Assembly: GCA_938040725.1 (NCBI GenBank)
Contig: CALHZX010000083.1
Coordinates: 1 to 42,197, forward strand
From: an uncultured Actinomyces sp.
GTDB lineage: Bacteria > Actinomycetota > Actinomycetes > Actinomycetales > Actinomycetaceae
Length of the DNA stretch: 42,197 nt
Direction of reading: 5' to 3'
Notes under the pieces: generated by a model
Seen by the model: the letters and a program-made list of their open reading frames with translations, nothing else
What the model was told of the DNA's origin: nothing
Databases searched by the model: none
Shown: piece by piece, positions 7,844-16,539 of the stretch
Numbering within the stretch: the stretch's first letter is position 1
Layout of the letters: each line of letters begins with the position of its first letter
Program-made: the position numbers and the translations under genes

Positions 7844-9775
7844 ATGGACCTCACGTCGCAGCTGCGCGCTCTCTACGCACCAGGCGTTGCCTACGAGATC
7901 GCGGCCCCCGCCCAGCCCATCCCCGAGATGGTCCTGGAGGTTGCCTCGCGCTACCCGGGGCGCACAGCCATCGACTTTTTCGCGCGCCAGCTCACGTATG
8001 CAGAGCTTGCCACTGAGATGCGCCGATGCGCTGGCGCCCTCCACCAGGCGGGTGTGCGCCCAGGCGAGCGGGTCGCTCTCGTCATGCCGAATTGCCCGCA
8101 GCACGCCGTTGCCGTTCTCGGCACGATGCTGCTCGGCGCGGTCGTCGTTGAGCACAATCCCCTGGCACCCGCAGGCGAGTTGGAAGGCGAGTACGCGCGA
8201 CACGGCGCACGCGTGACGATCGCGTGGTCCAAAGCCTTGGAGAAGCTCACCTTCCTCGGACGCGGCCACACCACGTTCTCGATGGACCTGACGACGGCCC
8301 TGCCCACGGCCTCGCGCCTAGCACTCAAGCTACCTGTGAAGGCAGCGCGCGAGAAGCGCGATCAGCTCGCGAGCCCACGCCCGAACTGGGCCCGCTCCTG
8401 GACGCGCGCGATGCGCTCGGCCACCCCCTGGCGGGGCAGCTGCCCATGCGCCATGGACGACGTCGCCCTCCTCATCCACACGGGCGGAACGACGGGCGTT
8501 CCGAAGGCCGCCGCACTCACGCACGCCAACCTCATGGCCAACGTCGAGGAATCGATCGCGTGGGTGCCGGTCCTTCATGAAGGGGCCGAAGTCTTCTACT
8601 GCATCCTCCCGCTTTTCCACGCCTTCGGCTTCACGATTGGCTTCCTGGCGGGCCTGCGCTTGGGCGCGACAATCGCGATGTTCCCCAAGTTCGACACCGC
8701 ACTGGTCCTGGCGGCCCAACGCCGCCTGCCGTGCACGTTCTTCCTCGGCGTTCCACCCATGTACGAGCGCCTCCTCAAGGCAGCCGAGGGGACGAACGCC
8801 GACCTCTCGTCGATCCATTTCTCCCTCTCGGGTGCGATGCCTCTCTCGGCCTCGCTGGCCGATCAGTGGGAGCATGCCACGGGCGGTCTCATGATCGAAG
8901 GCTACGGCATGACCGAAGCCTCTCCCATCCTCCTTGGATCCCCTCTGGCCTCATCGCGCGCACGCGGAGCCCTTGGCATCCCCTTCCCCTCCACGCAGGT
9001 GCGCATCGTCGATCCAGAAAACCCCTCCCGCGAGGTGGCCGATGGCGAGGTCGGAGAACTCGTCGCGCGTGGACCACAGGTCTTTTCCGGCTACTGGAAC
9101 CAGGACGAGGAAACCGCGGAAGTTTTCACCGAGGATGGCTGGCTACGTACGGGCGACCTCGTGCAGGTGCGCGACGGCTTTATCTACATGGCCGACCGAC
9201 GCAAGGAGATGATCAACTCCTCCGGCTTTAACGTCTATCCCTCCCAGGTCGAAGAAGCCGTGCGATCAATGCCTGGCATTCTCGACGTCGCAGCCGTTGG
9301 CGTACCTGCCGGAGAGTCCGGAGAGGACGTCGTCGCAGCGGTCGTGCTCGAAGCCGGTGCCTCCGTGACGCTGGGCGACCTGCGCAAGTGGGCGGAAAAA
9401 TCACTCGCCCACTACGCGCTCCCTCGTCAGATTGTCGTCATGACCGAGCTTCCTCGCTCGCAGCTGGGCAAGGTCATGCGCAAGAGGGTGCGCGAGCAAA
9501 TCCTGGGAGCTCAGGCGGCCGCCACGGATGCAGTCGCAGGCGCGCGCGACGCCGTCGCAGGTGCGCGCGAGGCGATGAGCGAAAAGGTCGCAGAGGCACG
9601 CGTGGCCGTCGCCGGAGCGCGCGATTCCGTCGTCGAGGCGGTGGCGGGCGCGCGTGAGTCAGTGTCCGAGGCCGTGGCGGGGGTCCGTGGAATGTCTGCG
9701 GGCGCTCAGGGCTCTACCCCCACTACCGGAGACGATGCACCAACGGCTGACCACCAGGAGACATCCGACAGCTAA
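7844..9775 (+). CDS. fadD: Long-chain acyl-CoA ligase (AMP-forming) with repeat tail
   Basis: The 643-residue ANL-superfamily ligase activates a fatty acid through an acyl-adenylate to the CoA thioester. The P-loop-like A3 motif is TGGTTGVPKAA (~213), followed by YGMTEASP (~353), GWLRTGDL (~432), the hinge DRRKEMINSSGFNVYPSQVEE, and the C-terminal lysine in QLGKVMRK (~541). The start has AAAGGAGG seven bases upstream. After the normal domain ends, residues ~561-617 form 7- and 11-residue repeats around DAVAGAR / EAVAGAR, giving an amphipathic helix, and then a Thr/Asp-rich end. The family is firm; chain length and whether it serves degradation or lipid synthesis are not visible. No beta-oxidation genes are adjacent. 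Confidence 0.9.
   Translation: MDLTSQLRALYAPGVAYEIAAPAQPIPEMVLEVASRYPGRTAIDFFARQLTYAELATEMRRCAGALHQAGVRPGERVALVMPNCPQHAVAVLGTMLLGAVVVEHNPLAPAGELEGEYARHGARVTIAWSKALEKLTFLGRGHTTFSMDLTTALPTASRLALKLPVKAAREKRDQLASPRPNWARSWTRAMRSATPWRGSCPCAMDDVALLIHTGGTTGVPKAAALTHANLMANVEESIAWVPVLHEGAEVFYCILPLFHAFGFTIGFLAGLRLGATIAMFPKFDTALVLAAQRRLPCTFFLGVPPMYERLLKAAEGTNADLSSIHFSLSGAMPLSASLADQWEHATGGLMIEGYGMTEASPILLGSPLASSRARGALGIPFPSTQVRIVDPENPSREVADGEVGELVARGPQVFSGYWNQDEETAEVFTEDGWLRTGDLVQVRDGFIYMADRRKEMINSSGFNVYPSQVEEAVRSMPGILDVAAVGVPAGESGEDVVAAVVLEAGASVTLGDLRKWAEKSLAHYALPRQIVVMTELPRSQLGKVMRKRVREQILGAQAAATDAVAGARDAVAGAREAMSEKVAEARVAVAGARDSVVEAVAGARESVSEAVAGVRGMSAGAQGSTPTTGDDAPTADHQETSDS
9523..9696 (+). repeat. 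Tandem 7/11-residue coding repeats
   Basis: The DNA encodes consecutive units DAVAGAR, DAVAGAR, EAMSEKVAEAR, VAVAGAR, DSVVEAVAGAR and ESVSEAVAGVR. The nucleotide copies are similar but not identical, so this is an ageing in-frame expansion at the 3' end of the acyl-CoA ligase gene. Confidence 0.75.
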
Positions 9776-9800
9776 TCACCAGGCATCACCACGCTGACAA

Positions 9801-9835
9801 GTAGTGCCCGGTCCTCGTTGAGGGCCGGGCACTAC
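9801..9835. terminator. Bidirectional terminator hairpin
   Basis: A 16-bp stem (9801-9816 with 9820-9835, one G-T wobble) closes on a GTT loop. It lies between the convergent ends of the acyl-CoA ligase gene and nrdR. No T-tract follows on either strand. Confidence 0.8.
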
Positions 9836-9848
9836 TCGCATATCAGAA

Positions 9849-10439
9849 TCAGTCGTCTCCGAGCAGCGTGGGCGCTGCGGTGACAGCGCGTTTGCGGGCA
9901 GAACGCGCTTTACGAGGCTTTTTCGCAGGGGTCGGCGCGCACTGGGCGGCATCTTCCGCTGTCTCGGGAGCGTCGGCACCGGAAGCGGCGCTGCGCGAGC
10001 GCTCCCGCAGCGCGTGAATGGCCTGTTCGAAATCGTCGAGGTTATCGAACTGGCGATAGACGGATGCGAAGCGCAGGTATGCGACGACATCCAGATCGCG
10101 TAGGAACGGAAGGATCGCCTTTCCCACCTCGTCTGTGGACACGTTGGAGACACCCGTCGAGCGCAGCTGCTCCTCCACCTGCTGGGCAAGAATCGCGAGC
10201 TGATCATCCGACACGGGCCGACCCTGGCAGGCCTTCTTCACACCCGATACAACCTTGTTACGGGAGAAGGACTCGACCACACCGGAGCGCTTGACGACCT
10301 GGAATGACGAGGTTTCGAGCGTCGTGAAACGCTTCTTGCAGTGGGTGCACTCGCGACGACGCCGAATCGAGGCGCCGTCATCCGCAATGCGCGTATCGAC
10401 GACGCGCGAATCCGGGTTATGACAGAAAGGGCAGTGCAC
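9849..10439 (-). CDS. nrdR: Transcriptional repressor NrdR
   Basis: The 196-residue protein represses ribonucleotide reductase genes in response to bound ATP/dATP. The N-terminal zinc ribbon has Cys3, Cys6, Cys31 and Cys34 (MHCPFCHN and ECTHCKKRF), followed by the ATP-cone domain (FQVVKRSGVVESFSRNKV onward, to ~145). The usual family length is about 150 residues; here an Ala/Lys/Arg-rich tail of about 45 residues is added. The start is GTG, with TACCGT six bases upstream and no clear ribosome-binding site, so it may be leaderless. The arrangement nrdR - LysM protein - lexA matches that of mycobacteria (Rv2718c-Rv2719c-Rv2720). Confidence 0.95.
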   Translation of the reverse strand: MHCPFCHNPDSRVVDTRIADDGASIRRRRECTHCKKRFTTLETSSFQVVKRSGVVESFSRNKVVSGVKKACQGRPVSDDQLAILAQQVEEQLRSTGVSNVSTDEVGKAILPFLRDLDVVAYLRFASVYRQFDNLDDFEQAIHALRERSRSAASGADAPETAEDAAQCAPTPAKKPRKARSARKRAVTAAPTLLGDD

Positions 10440-10445
10440 CCTTCA

Positions 10446-10451
10446 ACGGTA
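10446..10451 (-). promoter_or_regulatory. -10 element, possible leaderless promoter of nrdR
   Basis: TACCGT on the minus strand ends six bases before the GTG start of nrdR. It lies in the 56-base gap after the LysM gene, so nrdR could be transcribed separately from the SOS-controlled gene upstream. Confidence 0.4.
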
Positions 10452-10495
10452 CACGCTCGGACCCCCATCTGTCACAGGAGTCCCACGTGCCACCG

Positions 10496-10960
10496 TCAGC
10501 GGACGGGGACAACAACCCTCTGGCCAGGCTGCAAGGCGCCGCGCACGTCATTCATACGCTCAATGTCGGCTACGACCTGCTCGAGCGGGCGGTCCGTCTT
10601 CACGCTCTGTGCGAGGGACCACACAGAGTCACCACTGACAACCGCCTTTGTGACGGTCGGACCATCATACGCGTCCGGCTGAATCGCCAGACCAAGGACG
10701 CCGGCACCAACCGAGAGAACGAGCGTGGCGAGCACGCCTGCGAACAGACCGCGACGCGAGGACACAGTCCGACGACGAGGAGTAGCAGGCACACGCAGGT
10801 ACGCGGGGTCATCGACACGCTGAGCCTCAACGCGGCGACGCGCGGAAGGAGCGGAGGAGATATCACGAACGGTCGCAAGGGGCGCATCCTCAACAACGCG
10901 CAGGGGCGAGCGGCGCGCGGGGAACGAGACAGCAGTCTTCGTCACAAAGGAAACACTCAT
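10496..10960 (-). CDS. LysM-domain membrane protein, likely SOS division inhibitor
   Basis: The 154-residue protein has a basic cytoplasmic N-terminus (residues 1-65), one membrane helix (~69-92, GLFAGVLATLVLSVGAGVLGL) and a C-terminal LysM domain beginning AVVSGDSVWSLAQSV and ending LQPGQRVVVPVR. The ATG at 10960 has GGAGG five bases upstream; the upstream open frame is rejected. Proteins of this shape next to lexA include B. subtilis YneA and mycobacterial Rv2719c (ChiZ), which halt division during DNA damage. The promoter lies under SOS boxes (10983-11011), supporting LexA control. The division-inhibitor role is inferred from synteny and architecture. Confidence 0.88.
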   Translation of the reverse strand: MSVSFVTKTAVSFPARRSPLRVVEDAPLATVRDISSAPSARRRVEAQRVDDPAYLRVPATPRRRTVSSRRGLFAGVLATLVLSVGAGVLGLAIQPDAYDGPTVTKAVVSGDSVWSLAQSVKTDRPLEQVVADIERMNDVRGALQPGQRVVVPVR

Positions 10961-10982
10961 GAGAACCTCCAGTAACCTCAAT

Positions 10983-10996
10983 CGAACATCTGTTCG
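10983..10996. promoter_or_regulatory. SOS box 1 (LexA site)
   Basis: CGAACATCTGTTCG matches the Gram-positive LexA consensus CGAAC-N4-GTTCG in all ten defined bases. It lies just downstream of the predicted transcription start of the LysM gene. Confidence 0.88.
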
Positions 10997-10997
10997 T

Positions 10998-11011
10998 CGA
11001 ACACCTGTACG
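10998..11011. promoter_or_regulatory. SOS box 2 (LexA site)
   Basis: CGAACACCTGTACG matches the consensus in nine of ten bases. It is one base from box 1 and overlaps the LysM gene -10 element. Confidence 0.75.
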
Positions 11012-11037
11012 ATAGCACGCAATCCACACAATGTCGA
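11009..11037 (-). promoter_or_regulatory. Promoter of the LysM gene
   Basis: On the minus strand, TCGACA (11032-11037) and TATCGT (11009-11014) are separated by 17 bases. SOS box 2 overlaps the -10, so LexA binding would block polymerase directly. Confidence 0.55.
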
Positions 11038-11045
11038 GACCCGCT

Positions 11046-11059
11046 CGAACATATGTTTC
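11046..11059. promoter_or_regulatory. SOS box 3 (LexA site)
   Basis: CGAACATATGTTTC matches nine of ten consensus bases. It lies about 90 bases before lexA and overlaps a candidate -35 (TTTCAT, 11056-11061) spaced 17 bases from TATCCT (11079-11084), consistent with lexA autoregulation. Confidence 0.75.
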
Positions 11060-11147
11060 ATTTTGTCTGTGATCGTCCTATCCTTGACACATCCAGTGGA
11101 CGACCACCCGTGCACATTTGCGTCCACCCACAGGAGAGGGAGAGGCC

Positions 11148-11828
11148 ATGACCGAGCGACCGATCAGCGATCGCCACCGCGCGATCCTGCGTGTTATCAA
11201 CGAAAAGTTGGCATCAAGCGGCTTCCCCCCGTCTGTGCGCGAGATCGCATCCGCAGTTGGATTGGCTTCACCTTCGACGGTGAAGCATCATCTCGACGCG
11301 CTTGAGGCCGACGGATACCTGGTCCGCGAACCCGGGCTCCCTCGCGCGCTCGACCTCACTGATCGCGCGCGCACCGAGCTGGGAATCGCCCCCTCGTCGC
11401 AACCCTCGGAGAAGGTCGTTCGCATCGAAGTCCCCATCTCCCACGTGGAGGAAGAGGGAACGGCTATTCCTTTGGTCGGACGCATCGCCGCTGGTGCGCC
11501 CATCACGGCTGAGCAGCACGTGGAGGATGTGTTCCACCTGCCAACGTCCATGACCGGGCACGGTGACCTCTTCATGCTCGAGGTCAGTGGCGAGTCAATG
11601 GTCGACGCTGGCATCTTCGACGGAGACTACGTTGTCATCCGCTCTCAGAACGACGCTCGCAACGGAGAATTTGTCGCTGCCATGATCGACGGCGAGGCCA
11701 CGGTCAAGGAACTGTCCATCACGGGCGGCCACGTCTGGCTGCTCCCGCACAACCAGGACTACTCCCCCATCCCCGGCGACGAGGCCACCATCCTCGGCAA
11801 GGTCGTGACCGTCATTCGTTCGCTCTGA
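11148..11828 (+). CDS. lexA: LexA repressor
   Basis: The 226-residue SOS repressor has an N-terminal winged helix (ISDRHRAILRVINEK; SVREIASAVGLASPSTVKHHL) and a C-terminal self-cleaving protease domain. The cleavage bond is Ala115-Gly116 in GRIAAGAP, the nucleophile is Ser150 in GESMVD and the general base is Lys187 in TVKEL. The ATG at 11148 is preceded by GGAGAGGGAGAGG; a TTG ten codons upstream is less likely. RecA filaments (recA at 23292) would trigger cleavage. Box 3 upstream indicates self-repression and boxes 1-2 repression of the divergent LysM gene. Confidence 0.97.
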   Translation: MTERPISDRHRAILRVINEKLASSGFPPSVREIASAVGLASPSTVKHHLDALEADGYLVREPGLPRALDLTDRARTELGIAPSSQPSEKVVRIEVPISHVEEEGTAIPLVGRIAAGAPITAEQHVEDVFHLPTSMTGHGDLFMLEVSGESMVDAGIFDGDYVVIRSQNDARNGEFVAAMIDGEATVKELSITGGHVWLLPHNQDYSPIPGDEATILGKVVTVIRSL

Positions 11829-11842
11829 CGCACTGCAATAAA

Positions 11843-11874
11843 GAGTGGCGCCACCCAAGAGGGTGGCGCCACTC
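11843..11874. terminator. Bidirectional terminator hairpin
   Basis: A perfect 14-bp stem, GAGTGGCGCCACCC (11843-11856) with its complement (11861-11874), closes on AAGA. It separates the convergent lexA and ldh genes; there is no T-tract. Confidence 0.82.
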
Positions 11875-11892
11875 GCTCTCTGTCGATGAGGA

Positions 11893-12882
11893 TCAGAAGC
11901 CGAGGTCGCGGGCGACCTGACGCAGACGCTGGGCCGAGGCGGTCAGACCGTCGCGCTCATTAAGCGTGAGCGGCGGGTTAAGGACTCGTCCGGCGCCGTC
12001 GCGGCCCACGATGGTCGGGGCAGCCATGACGACGTCCGAGATGCCTTCCCAGTCCTCAAGCAGGGTCGAGATGGTCAGGACTCGCTGCTCGTCACGCAGG
12101 ACAGCACCCGCGATATTCGCAGCGGACAGACCAATCGCGTAGTTGGTCGCGCCCTTGCCCTCGATGATCTTGTAGGCGCTCTGGACGACCTCCTGCGCGA
12201 TCGAGTTGCGCAGAGCCGAGTCGAAGACACCGCCGGACAGAGTCGGGCCCCACTGCGACAGCGGGACGTTGCCGATCTCAGCGCTGGACCACAGGGCGAC
12301 CTCAGAGTCGCCGTGCTCACCCGCCACGTACGCGTGGATGTTCTGGGTGGCCACGCCCGTCTCACGCGACACGAGGTAGCGCAGGCGAGACGTGTCGAGC
12401 ACCGTGCCCGAGCCGAAGACCTGATTGCGGGGAAGACCCGTGAGCTTGAGTGCCACATAGGTGACGACGTCAACGGGGTTCGTCACGAACATGAAGCGGG
12501 CATCAGGGGCCACGTTCTGCAGGTTCGGAACGATCTTTTTCATGAGGTTAACGGTCGAACCGGCGAGCTCCAAACGCGACTGGCCGGGCTGCTGCTTGGC
12601 ACCAGCCGTCACGATAATCAGGTCAGCACCACGAACGATCTCAACGTCGTCGGAGCCTTCGATCGAACCGGCGGGGGTGAACTGAATGCCGTGGGCCATG
12701 TCGAGGGCCTCGGCCTCCACCTTTGCCTTGTTGATGTCTTGAAGGACGATCGAGCGGGCGTCGCCGCGCATCGCGCAGGCGTACGCGACAGCGGTACCAA
12801 CCGCGCCGGCGCCGATAATGGCGATCTTAGAGGGACGTCCGGAGGACTTTGACGGGTACAGGGTCTGGGCTTTATTTTCCAC
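11893..12882 (-). CDS. ldh: L-lactate dehydrogenase
   Basis: The 329-residue enzyme interconverts pyruvate and L-lactate with NADH, the terminal fermentation step in facultative actinomycetes. It shows the NAD-binding GAGAVGTAVAY (24-34), the substrate loop AKQQPGQSR with Gln rather than the Arg of malate dehydrogenase, TNPVDVVTY (134-142) and the catalytic His190 in AGEHGDSE. The start is GTG with AGGAG six bases upstream. It is transcribed away from dinG with a 102-base gap. Lactate rather than malate specificity follows from the loop residue. Confidence 0.95.
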   Translation of the reverse strand: MENKAQTLYPSKSSGRPSKIAIIGAGAVGTAVAYACAMRGDARSIVLQDINKAKVEAEALDMAHGIQFTPAGSIEGSDDVEIVRGADLIIVTAGAKQQPGQSRLELAGSTVNLMKKIVPNLQNVAPDARFMFVTNPVDVVTYVALKLTGLPRNQVFGSGTVLDTSRLRYLVSRETGVATQNIHAYVAGEHGDSEVALWSSAEIGNVPLSQWGPTLSGGVFDSALRNSIAQEVVQSAYKIIEGKGATNYAIGLSAANIAGAVLRDEQRVLTISTLLEDWEGISDVVMAAPTIVGRDGAGRVLNPPLTLNERDGLTASAQRLRQVARDLGF

Positions 12883-12984
12883 GAGTGTCTCCTAGAGTCT
12901 GCGGGTATGTCCATTCTCTCAGATGAGAGCATCACCGCGCCCGTTAACTGTGCGACGTTTTACACGCTCAGAGGCCACTCGCCC

Positions 12985-14925
12985 CTACTGGTCACGCACC
13001 GTGGAGAGGCGTCGCAACGCTCCGCGAACGACCTGCGGATCCGTCGTCGGCCACATGGCGGGCAGAGACCGCATGATAAAACTGCCGTAGCGCTTGGTCA
13101 CCACTCGCGGATCGAGGATTGCAACGACGCCTCGGTCATTGGTTGAACGCAGGAGGCGCCCCACGCCTTGGGCCATCATGAGCGCCGCATGCGTGAGAGA
13201 GACGGCGACGAAGCCATTGCCGCCCCGGCGTTCGACGTCCATGGATCGGGCGCGCGACACCGGATCGTCAGGGCGCGGGAAGGGAATCTTGTCGATGACG
13301 ACGAGGCGGCAGGCCTCCCCGGCGACGTCGACCCCCTGCCACAGGGACATCGTGCCAACGAGGCAGGAGTCGCGTTCCTCCCGAAAACGCTGGATCAACT
13401 GCGCCAAGGTTTCCTCACCCTGCAGGTAGACGGTTAAGTCCGTTTGCTCACGAAGGGCTTGTGCTCCAGCGATCGCCCCGCGGCGCGACGCGAACAGGGC
13501 GAGCATCCCGCCACCCGAGGCCTGCGCAAGTTCGACGAGCTCGTCGAGTAGTTCATCGGAGGGGCCATCGCGTCCAGGCAGGGGCAAGTGGGTCGCCACG
13601 TAGCGGATGCCCTGGCGTGCATGGTCGAAGGGGGATCCCACGTCGATGCCGTGCCAGGGCACACCGGAGACGGCCATGCCGGACTGTGCGGCCATGAAGT
13701 CGAAATTCCCGCCGAGCGCGAGCGTTGCCGACGTGAGGATCGCGGGTCGCTCGCCGATGCCGTTCCCACCGATCGCCGCCGACACGTCAAGGGGTCCGAC
13801 GGTGAGTCGCGCGTTGTCGGATTCGTCCTTCGTGATGTAGGCGATCGACTGGTCGGGATCACGCCCCCACGCGTCGAGAGCGCCGATCAGTTCGTCGATG
13901 GCAGCACGGGCCAGGAGCTTGGCGGCGGGTTCTCCCCGTGCCTCGGACACCTCGTGGCTGGCGCGCCGGGCAGCGCCGTCCAGCACGATCATCGCGTCGA
14001 CGAGGGCACTCGGCCTGTGCTCGAGGAGCCCGGCCTCCAGGGGCGCCATGGCGGCACCCAGCCCAGCCCCAGCCTCGTCAAGGTCCGTGGAATCGATGGA
14101 CAGATTCGAGCGCAGGGAGCGCGCTACGCGGCTCACGCGGGCCACCGTCAGGTCGGCGGCCGCCTGGGAGCGCACACGATCGGCGAGCTCGTGGGCCTCG
14201 TCGATGACGACGGCGCCGTACTCGCCGAAGAGCTCGCCCTCGCCGCACGCATTGATGCCGAACAACGAATGATTCGTGACAACGACGTCCGCCTCGGCAG
14301 CCTCCAGTCGGGCGGCCTGCGCGAAGCATTCCTCGATGAGCGGGCAATGCTTGCCCAGGCACTCGGGTTTGGCAACCGACGCGTGGTGCCAGGCCCGATC
14401 CGACACACCGGGCACCAGATCGTCGCGGTCTCCCGTCGTGGTTTCGCTGATCCACTCACGGATACGCACGATCTCCTTGCCGAGCTCACCAGTCGGGCCG
14501 ACGCTGATGTCCCGATCCTCAAACAGGGTGCCCCCGGTGGGGTACCCGCCGTCCAGCTTGTGCAGGCACGCGTAGTTCGACCAGCCTTTGAGCACCGCGA
14601 CCTTCAGGCGTGTACCTGTCACCGAGGCGACCGCATCAATAGCGACCGGCGCGTCCTTGACGAGGATCTGACGCTGCAGGGCGAGCGTCGCCGTCGAGAC
14701 CACCGCGCGAACCCCATTCGCCGCGCAGTGCGTCAGCAGGGGTACAAGGTAGCCGAGAGACTTGCCTGTGCCCGTGCCTGCCTGCACGAGGAGGTGGTGG
14801 CGGTCCTCCAGGGCCGCAGCTCCTTCGGCGACCATCGAGGCCTGTCCCTCGCGCGCGGACCCGCCCATCTGGGAAACGACCGTATCAAGGACGCGACCCG
14901 AGGCCTCGACCAGGTCCTCGCTCAC
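12985..14925 (-). CDS. dinG: DinG/XPD-family ATP-dependent helicase
   Basis: The 646-residue superfamily 2 helicase has Walker A AGTGTGKS (49-56) and the DEAH box IDEAHEL (242-245). Four cysteines between them (Cys120, Cys189, Cys194, Cys200) have the spacing of an XPD-type 4Fe-4S cluster, with VVVTNHSLF immediately after. The late motif GVDVAGEACRLVVIDKIPFPRPDDP and the final QGVGRLLRS are typical. Such proteins unwind R-loops and branched DNA. The GTG start overlaps the hflX stop (GTGA), so the two are translationally coupled. No SOS box is near, despite the family name. Confidence 0.93.
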   Translation of the reverse strand: MSEDLVEASGRVLDTVVSQMGGSAREGQASMVAEGAAALEDRHHLLVQAGTGTGKSLGYLVPLLTHCAANGVRAVVSTATLALQRQILVKDAPVAIDAVASVTGTRLKVAVLKGWSNYACLHKLDGGYPTGGTLFEDRDISVGPTGELGKEIVRIREWISETTTGDRDDLVPGVSDRAWHHASVAKPECLGKHCPLIEECFAQAARLEAAEADVVVTNHSLFGINACGEGELFGEYGAVVIDEAHELADRVRSQAAADLTVARVSRVARSLRSNLSIDSTDLDEAGAGLGAAMAPLEAGLLEHRPSALVDAMIVLDGAARRASHEVSEARGEPAAKLLARAAIDELIGALDAWGRDPDQSIAYITKDESDNARLTVGPLDVSAAIGGNGIGERPAILTSATLALGGNFDFMAAQSGMAVSGVPWHGIDVGSPFDHARQGIRYVATHLPLPGRDGPSDELLDELVELAQASGGGMLALFASRRGAIAGAQALREQTDLTVYLQGEETLAQLIQRFREERDSCLVGTMSLWQGVDVAGEACRLVVIDKIPFPRPDDPVSRARSMDVERRGGNGFVAVSLTHAALMMAQGVGRLLRSTNDRGVVAILDPRVVTKRYGSFIMRSLPAMWPTTDPQVVRGALRRLSTVRDQ

Positions 14926-16454
14926 GAAGCGTTCACCGCCGCGTCGCCCACGGTGCCGCTCACCGCCTCGCGGGCGATGACGGCGGCCATGGCCTCGTCG
15001 ACGCGCGCGACGATACGCGTGCCCACCTCCACGTACTCCTCACGCTCGACGTCACCCTCCTCGTGGATTCGATGCACGAGGGAGCCGGCCGAATACGGCA
15101 GGATCGCGTCGACTGCCACGCGAGGCCGCGGCAGCATGTCCTCAAGGGCAGCGCGCAGAGCATCCACGCCCCAGCCCGTGTGGGCACTGAGCGGGACAGC
15201 ATTCGGAAAGACTGTGCGCAGCAGCGCGATCTGCTCGGGCGAAGCCAGGTCGGCCTTATTCAGGGCGATGAGCTCGGGGATCTCCGAAGCGCCCTCAATC
15301 GTGTCGATGACCGAGCGCACGGCCTGCACCTGGGAAACCGGGTCCGGGTGCGCCGCATCGACGACGTGCAAGATGACATCGGCCTGACCGACTTCCTCCA
15401 GGGTCGAACGGAAGGCCTCGACCAGCTGGGTGGGCAGGTTGCGCACGAAACCGACCGTGTCGGTGAGCGTGTACTCGCGACCGTCCGCAGCGCGCGCACG
15501 GCGCACCGTCGGGTCCAGCGTGGCGAACAGCGCGTCCTGGACGAGGACGCCCGCGTCCGTCAGACGGTTGAGCAGCGTCGACTTGCCGGCGTTCGTGTAG
15601 CCGGCGATCGCCACCGACGGCACACCCCCACGACGGCGGGAGTTGCGCTGCGTACGGCGGGCAGGTTCCATGCGCGCAATGTCCGCGCGCAGCTTCGCCA
15701 TGCGCGTGCGAATGCGGCGACGATCCAACTCGATCTTGGTCTCACCGGGACCCCTGGAACCGATACCCGCGCCACCAGCGACACGGCCGCCAGCCTGGCG
15801 TGACATTGACTCGCCCCAGCCGCGCAGACGCGGCAGCAGATACTCAAGCTGAGCGAGTTCCACCTGCGCCTTACCCTCACGGGACTTGGCATGCTGGGCG
15901 AAAATATCGAGAATCAAAGCCGTCCGGTCAACGACCTTGGCGTCAACGACGTCCTCGAGCCCGCGGCGCTGCGAGGGGGCCAGTTCCTCGTCGACGATGA
16001 CAGTATCGGCCTCAACGCTACGCACGATCTCAGCCAGCTCGCGAGCCTTGCCGGACCCCAGGTAAGTCGCGGGATCGGGCTTCATGCGACGTTGAATGAT
16101 GCCGTCAAGAACGCGCGAACCGGCGGTCTCCGCGAGCGCGGCGAGCTCGCGCAGCGAGTTCTCCGCCTCTTCCTCGCTCTGCGTGGTGCGCAGGCCCACG
16201 AGCACGACTTTTTCGAGTCGCACCTGGCGGTATTCAACCTCGGAGATATCCTCGCGGTCGGAGGCGCCCGTGTCGACGCGGCGCGTGCCCGCTCGGGCCT
16301 CGCGCTCAAGGGCGCCCGCGTCCTGGGACGTGTCCTGACCCGTCGTCGATGCGAGCGCCGTTCCCGAGCGCGCGAGGATGCGCGCGACAACGTCGTTGAC
16401 GCGCTGGTCGCGCTCTTCTTTCGAGGAGTCCGCACCTGTGTGGGTCATGTCCAT
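14922..16454 (-). CDS. hflX: Ribosome-associated GTPase HflX
   Basis: The 510-residue GTPase splits stalled ribosomes. The N-terminal HflX domain (VERVVLVGLRT-like segment here VVLVGLRTTQSEEEAE, then DTVIVDEELAPSQRRGLEDVV) leads to a coiled helix region and Gly-rich GGAGIGSRGPGETKIELDRRRI, followed by the G domain with AGYTNAGKSTLLNRL (G1), DTVGFVRNLP (G3) and NKADL (G4). An acidic, poorly conserved N-terminal extension of ~75 residues is present. AAGGA five bases before the ATG at 16454 decides the start; the open frame upstream overlaps the divergent methyltransferase. The last bases overlap dinG. Confidence 0.95.
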   Translation of the reverse strand: MDMTHTGADSSKEERDQRVNDVVARILARSGTALASTTGQDTSQDAGALEREARAGTRRVDTGASDREDISEVEYRQVRLEKVVLVGLRTTQSEEEAENSLRELAALAETAGSRVLDGIIQRRMKPDPATYLGSGKARELAEIVRSVEADTVIVDEELAPSQRRGLEDVVDAKVVDRTALILDIFAQHAKSREGKAQVELAQLEYLLPRLRGWGESMSRQAGGRVAGGAGIGSRGPGETKIELDRRRIRTRMAKLRADIARMEPARRTQRNSRRRGGVPSVAIAGYTNAGKSTLLNRLTDAGVLVQDALFATLDPTVRRARAADGREYTLTDTVGFVRNLPTQLVEAFRSTLEEVGQADVILHVVDAAHPDPVSQVQAVRSVIDTIEGASEIPELIALNKADLASPEQIALLRTVFPNAVPLSAHTGWGVDALRAALEDMLPRPRVAVDAILPYSAGSLVHRIHEEGDVEREEYVEVGTRIVARVDEAMAAVIAREAVSGTVGDAAVNAS

Positions 16455-16526
16455 AACTATCCTTTTTGTGGGGACTTCTAGTGTCGCACGCCCCGTCCTC
16501 ATCTGCGCCGCCGCGCGCGGGCGCGA

Positions 16527-16532
16527 TAGGCT
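16527..16532 (+). promoter_or_regulatory. -10 element, leaderless promoter
   Basis: TAGGCT is followed by seven bases and then the GTG at 16540. The same hexamer and spacing recur before the gene at 19245. Confidence 0.5.
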
Positions 16533-16539
16533 TTCATCC

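Noticed and set aside
13588..15387. 599-codon open frame on the plus strand
   Set aside because: It lies antisense to dinG and hflX, both with complete motifs. The product has no recognisable domain and looks like a high-GC shadow frame.
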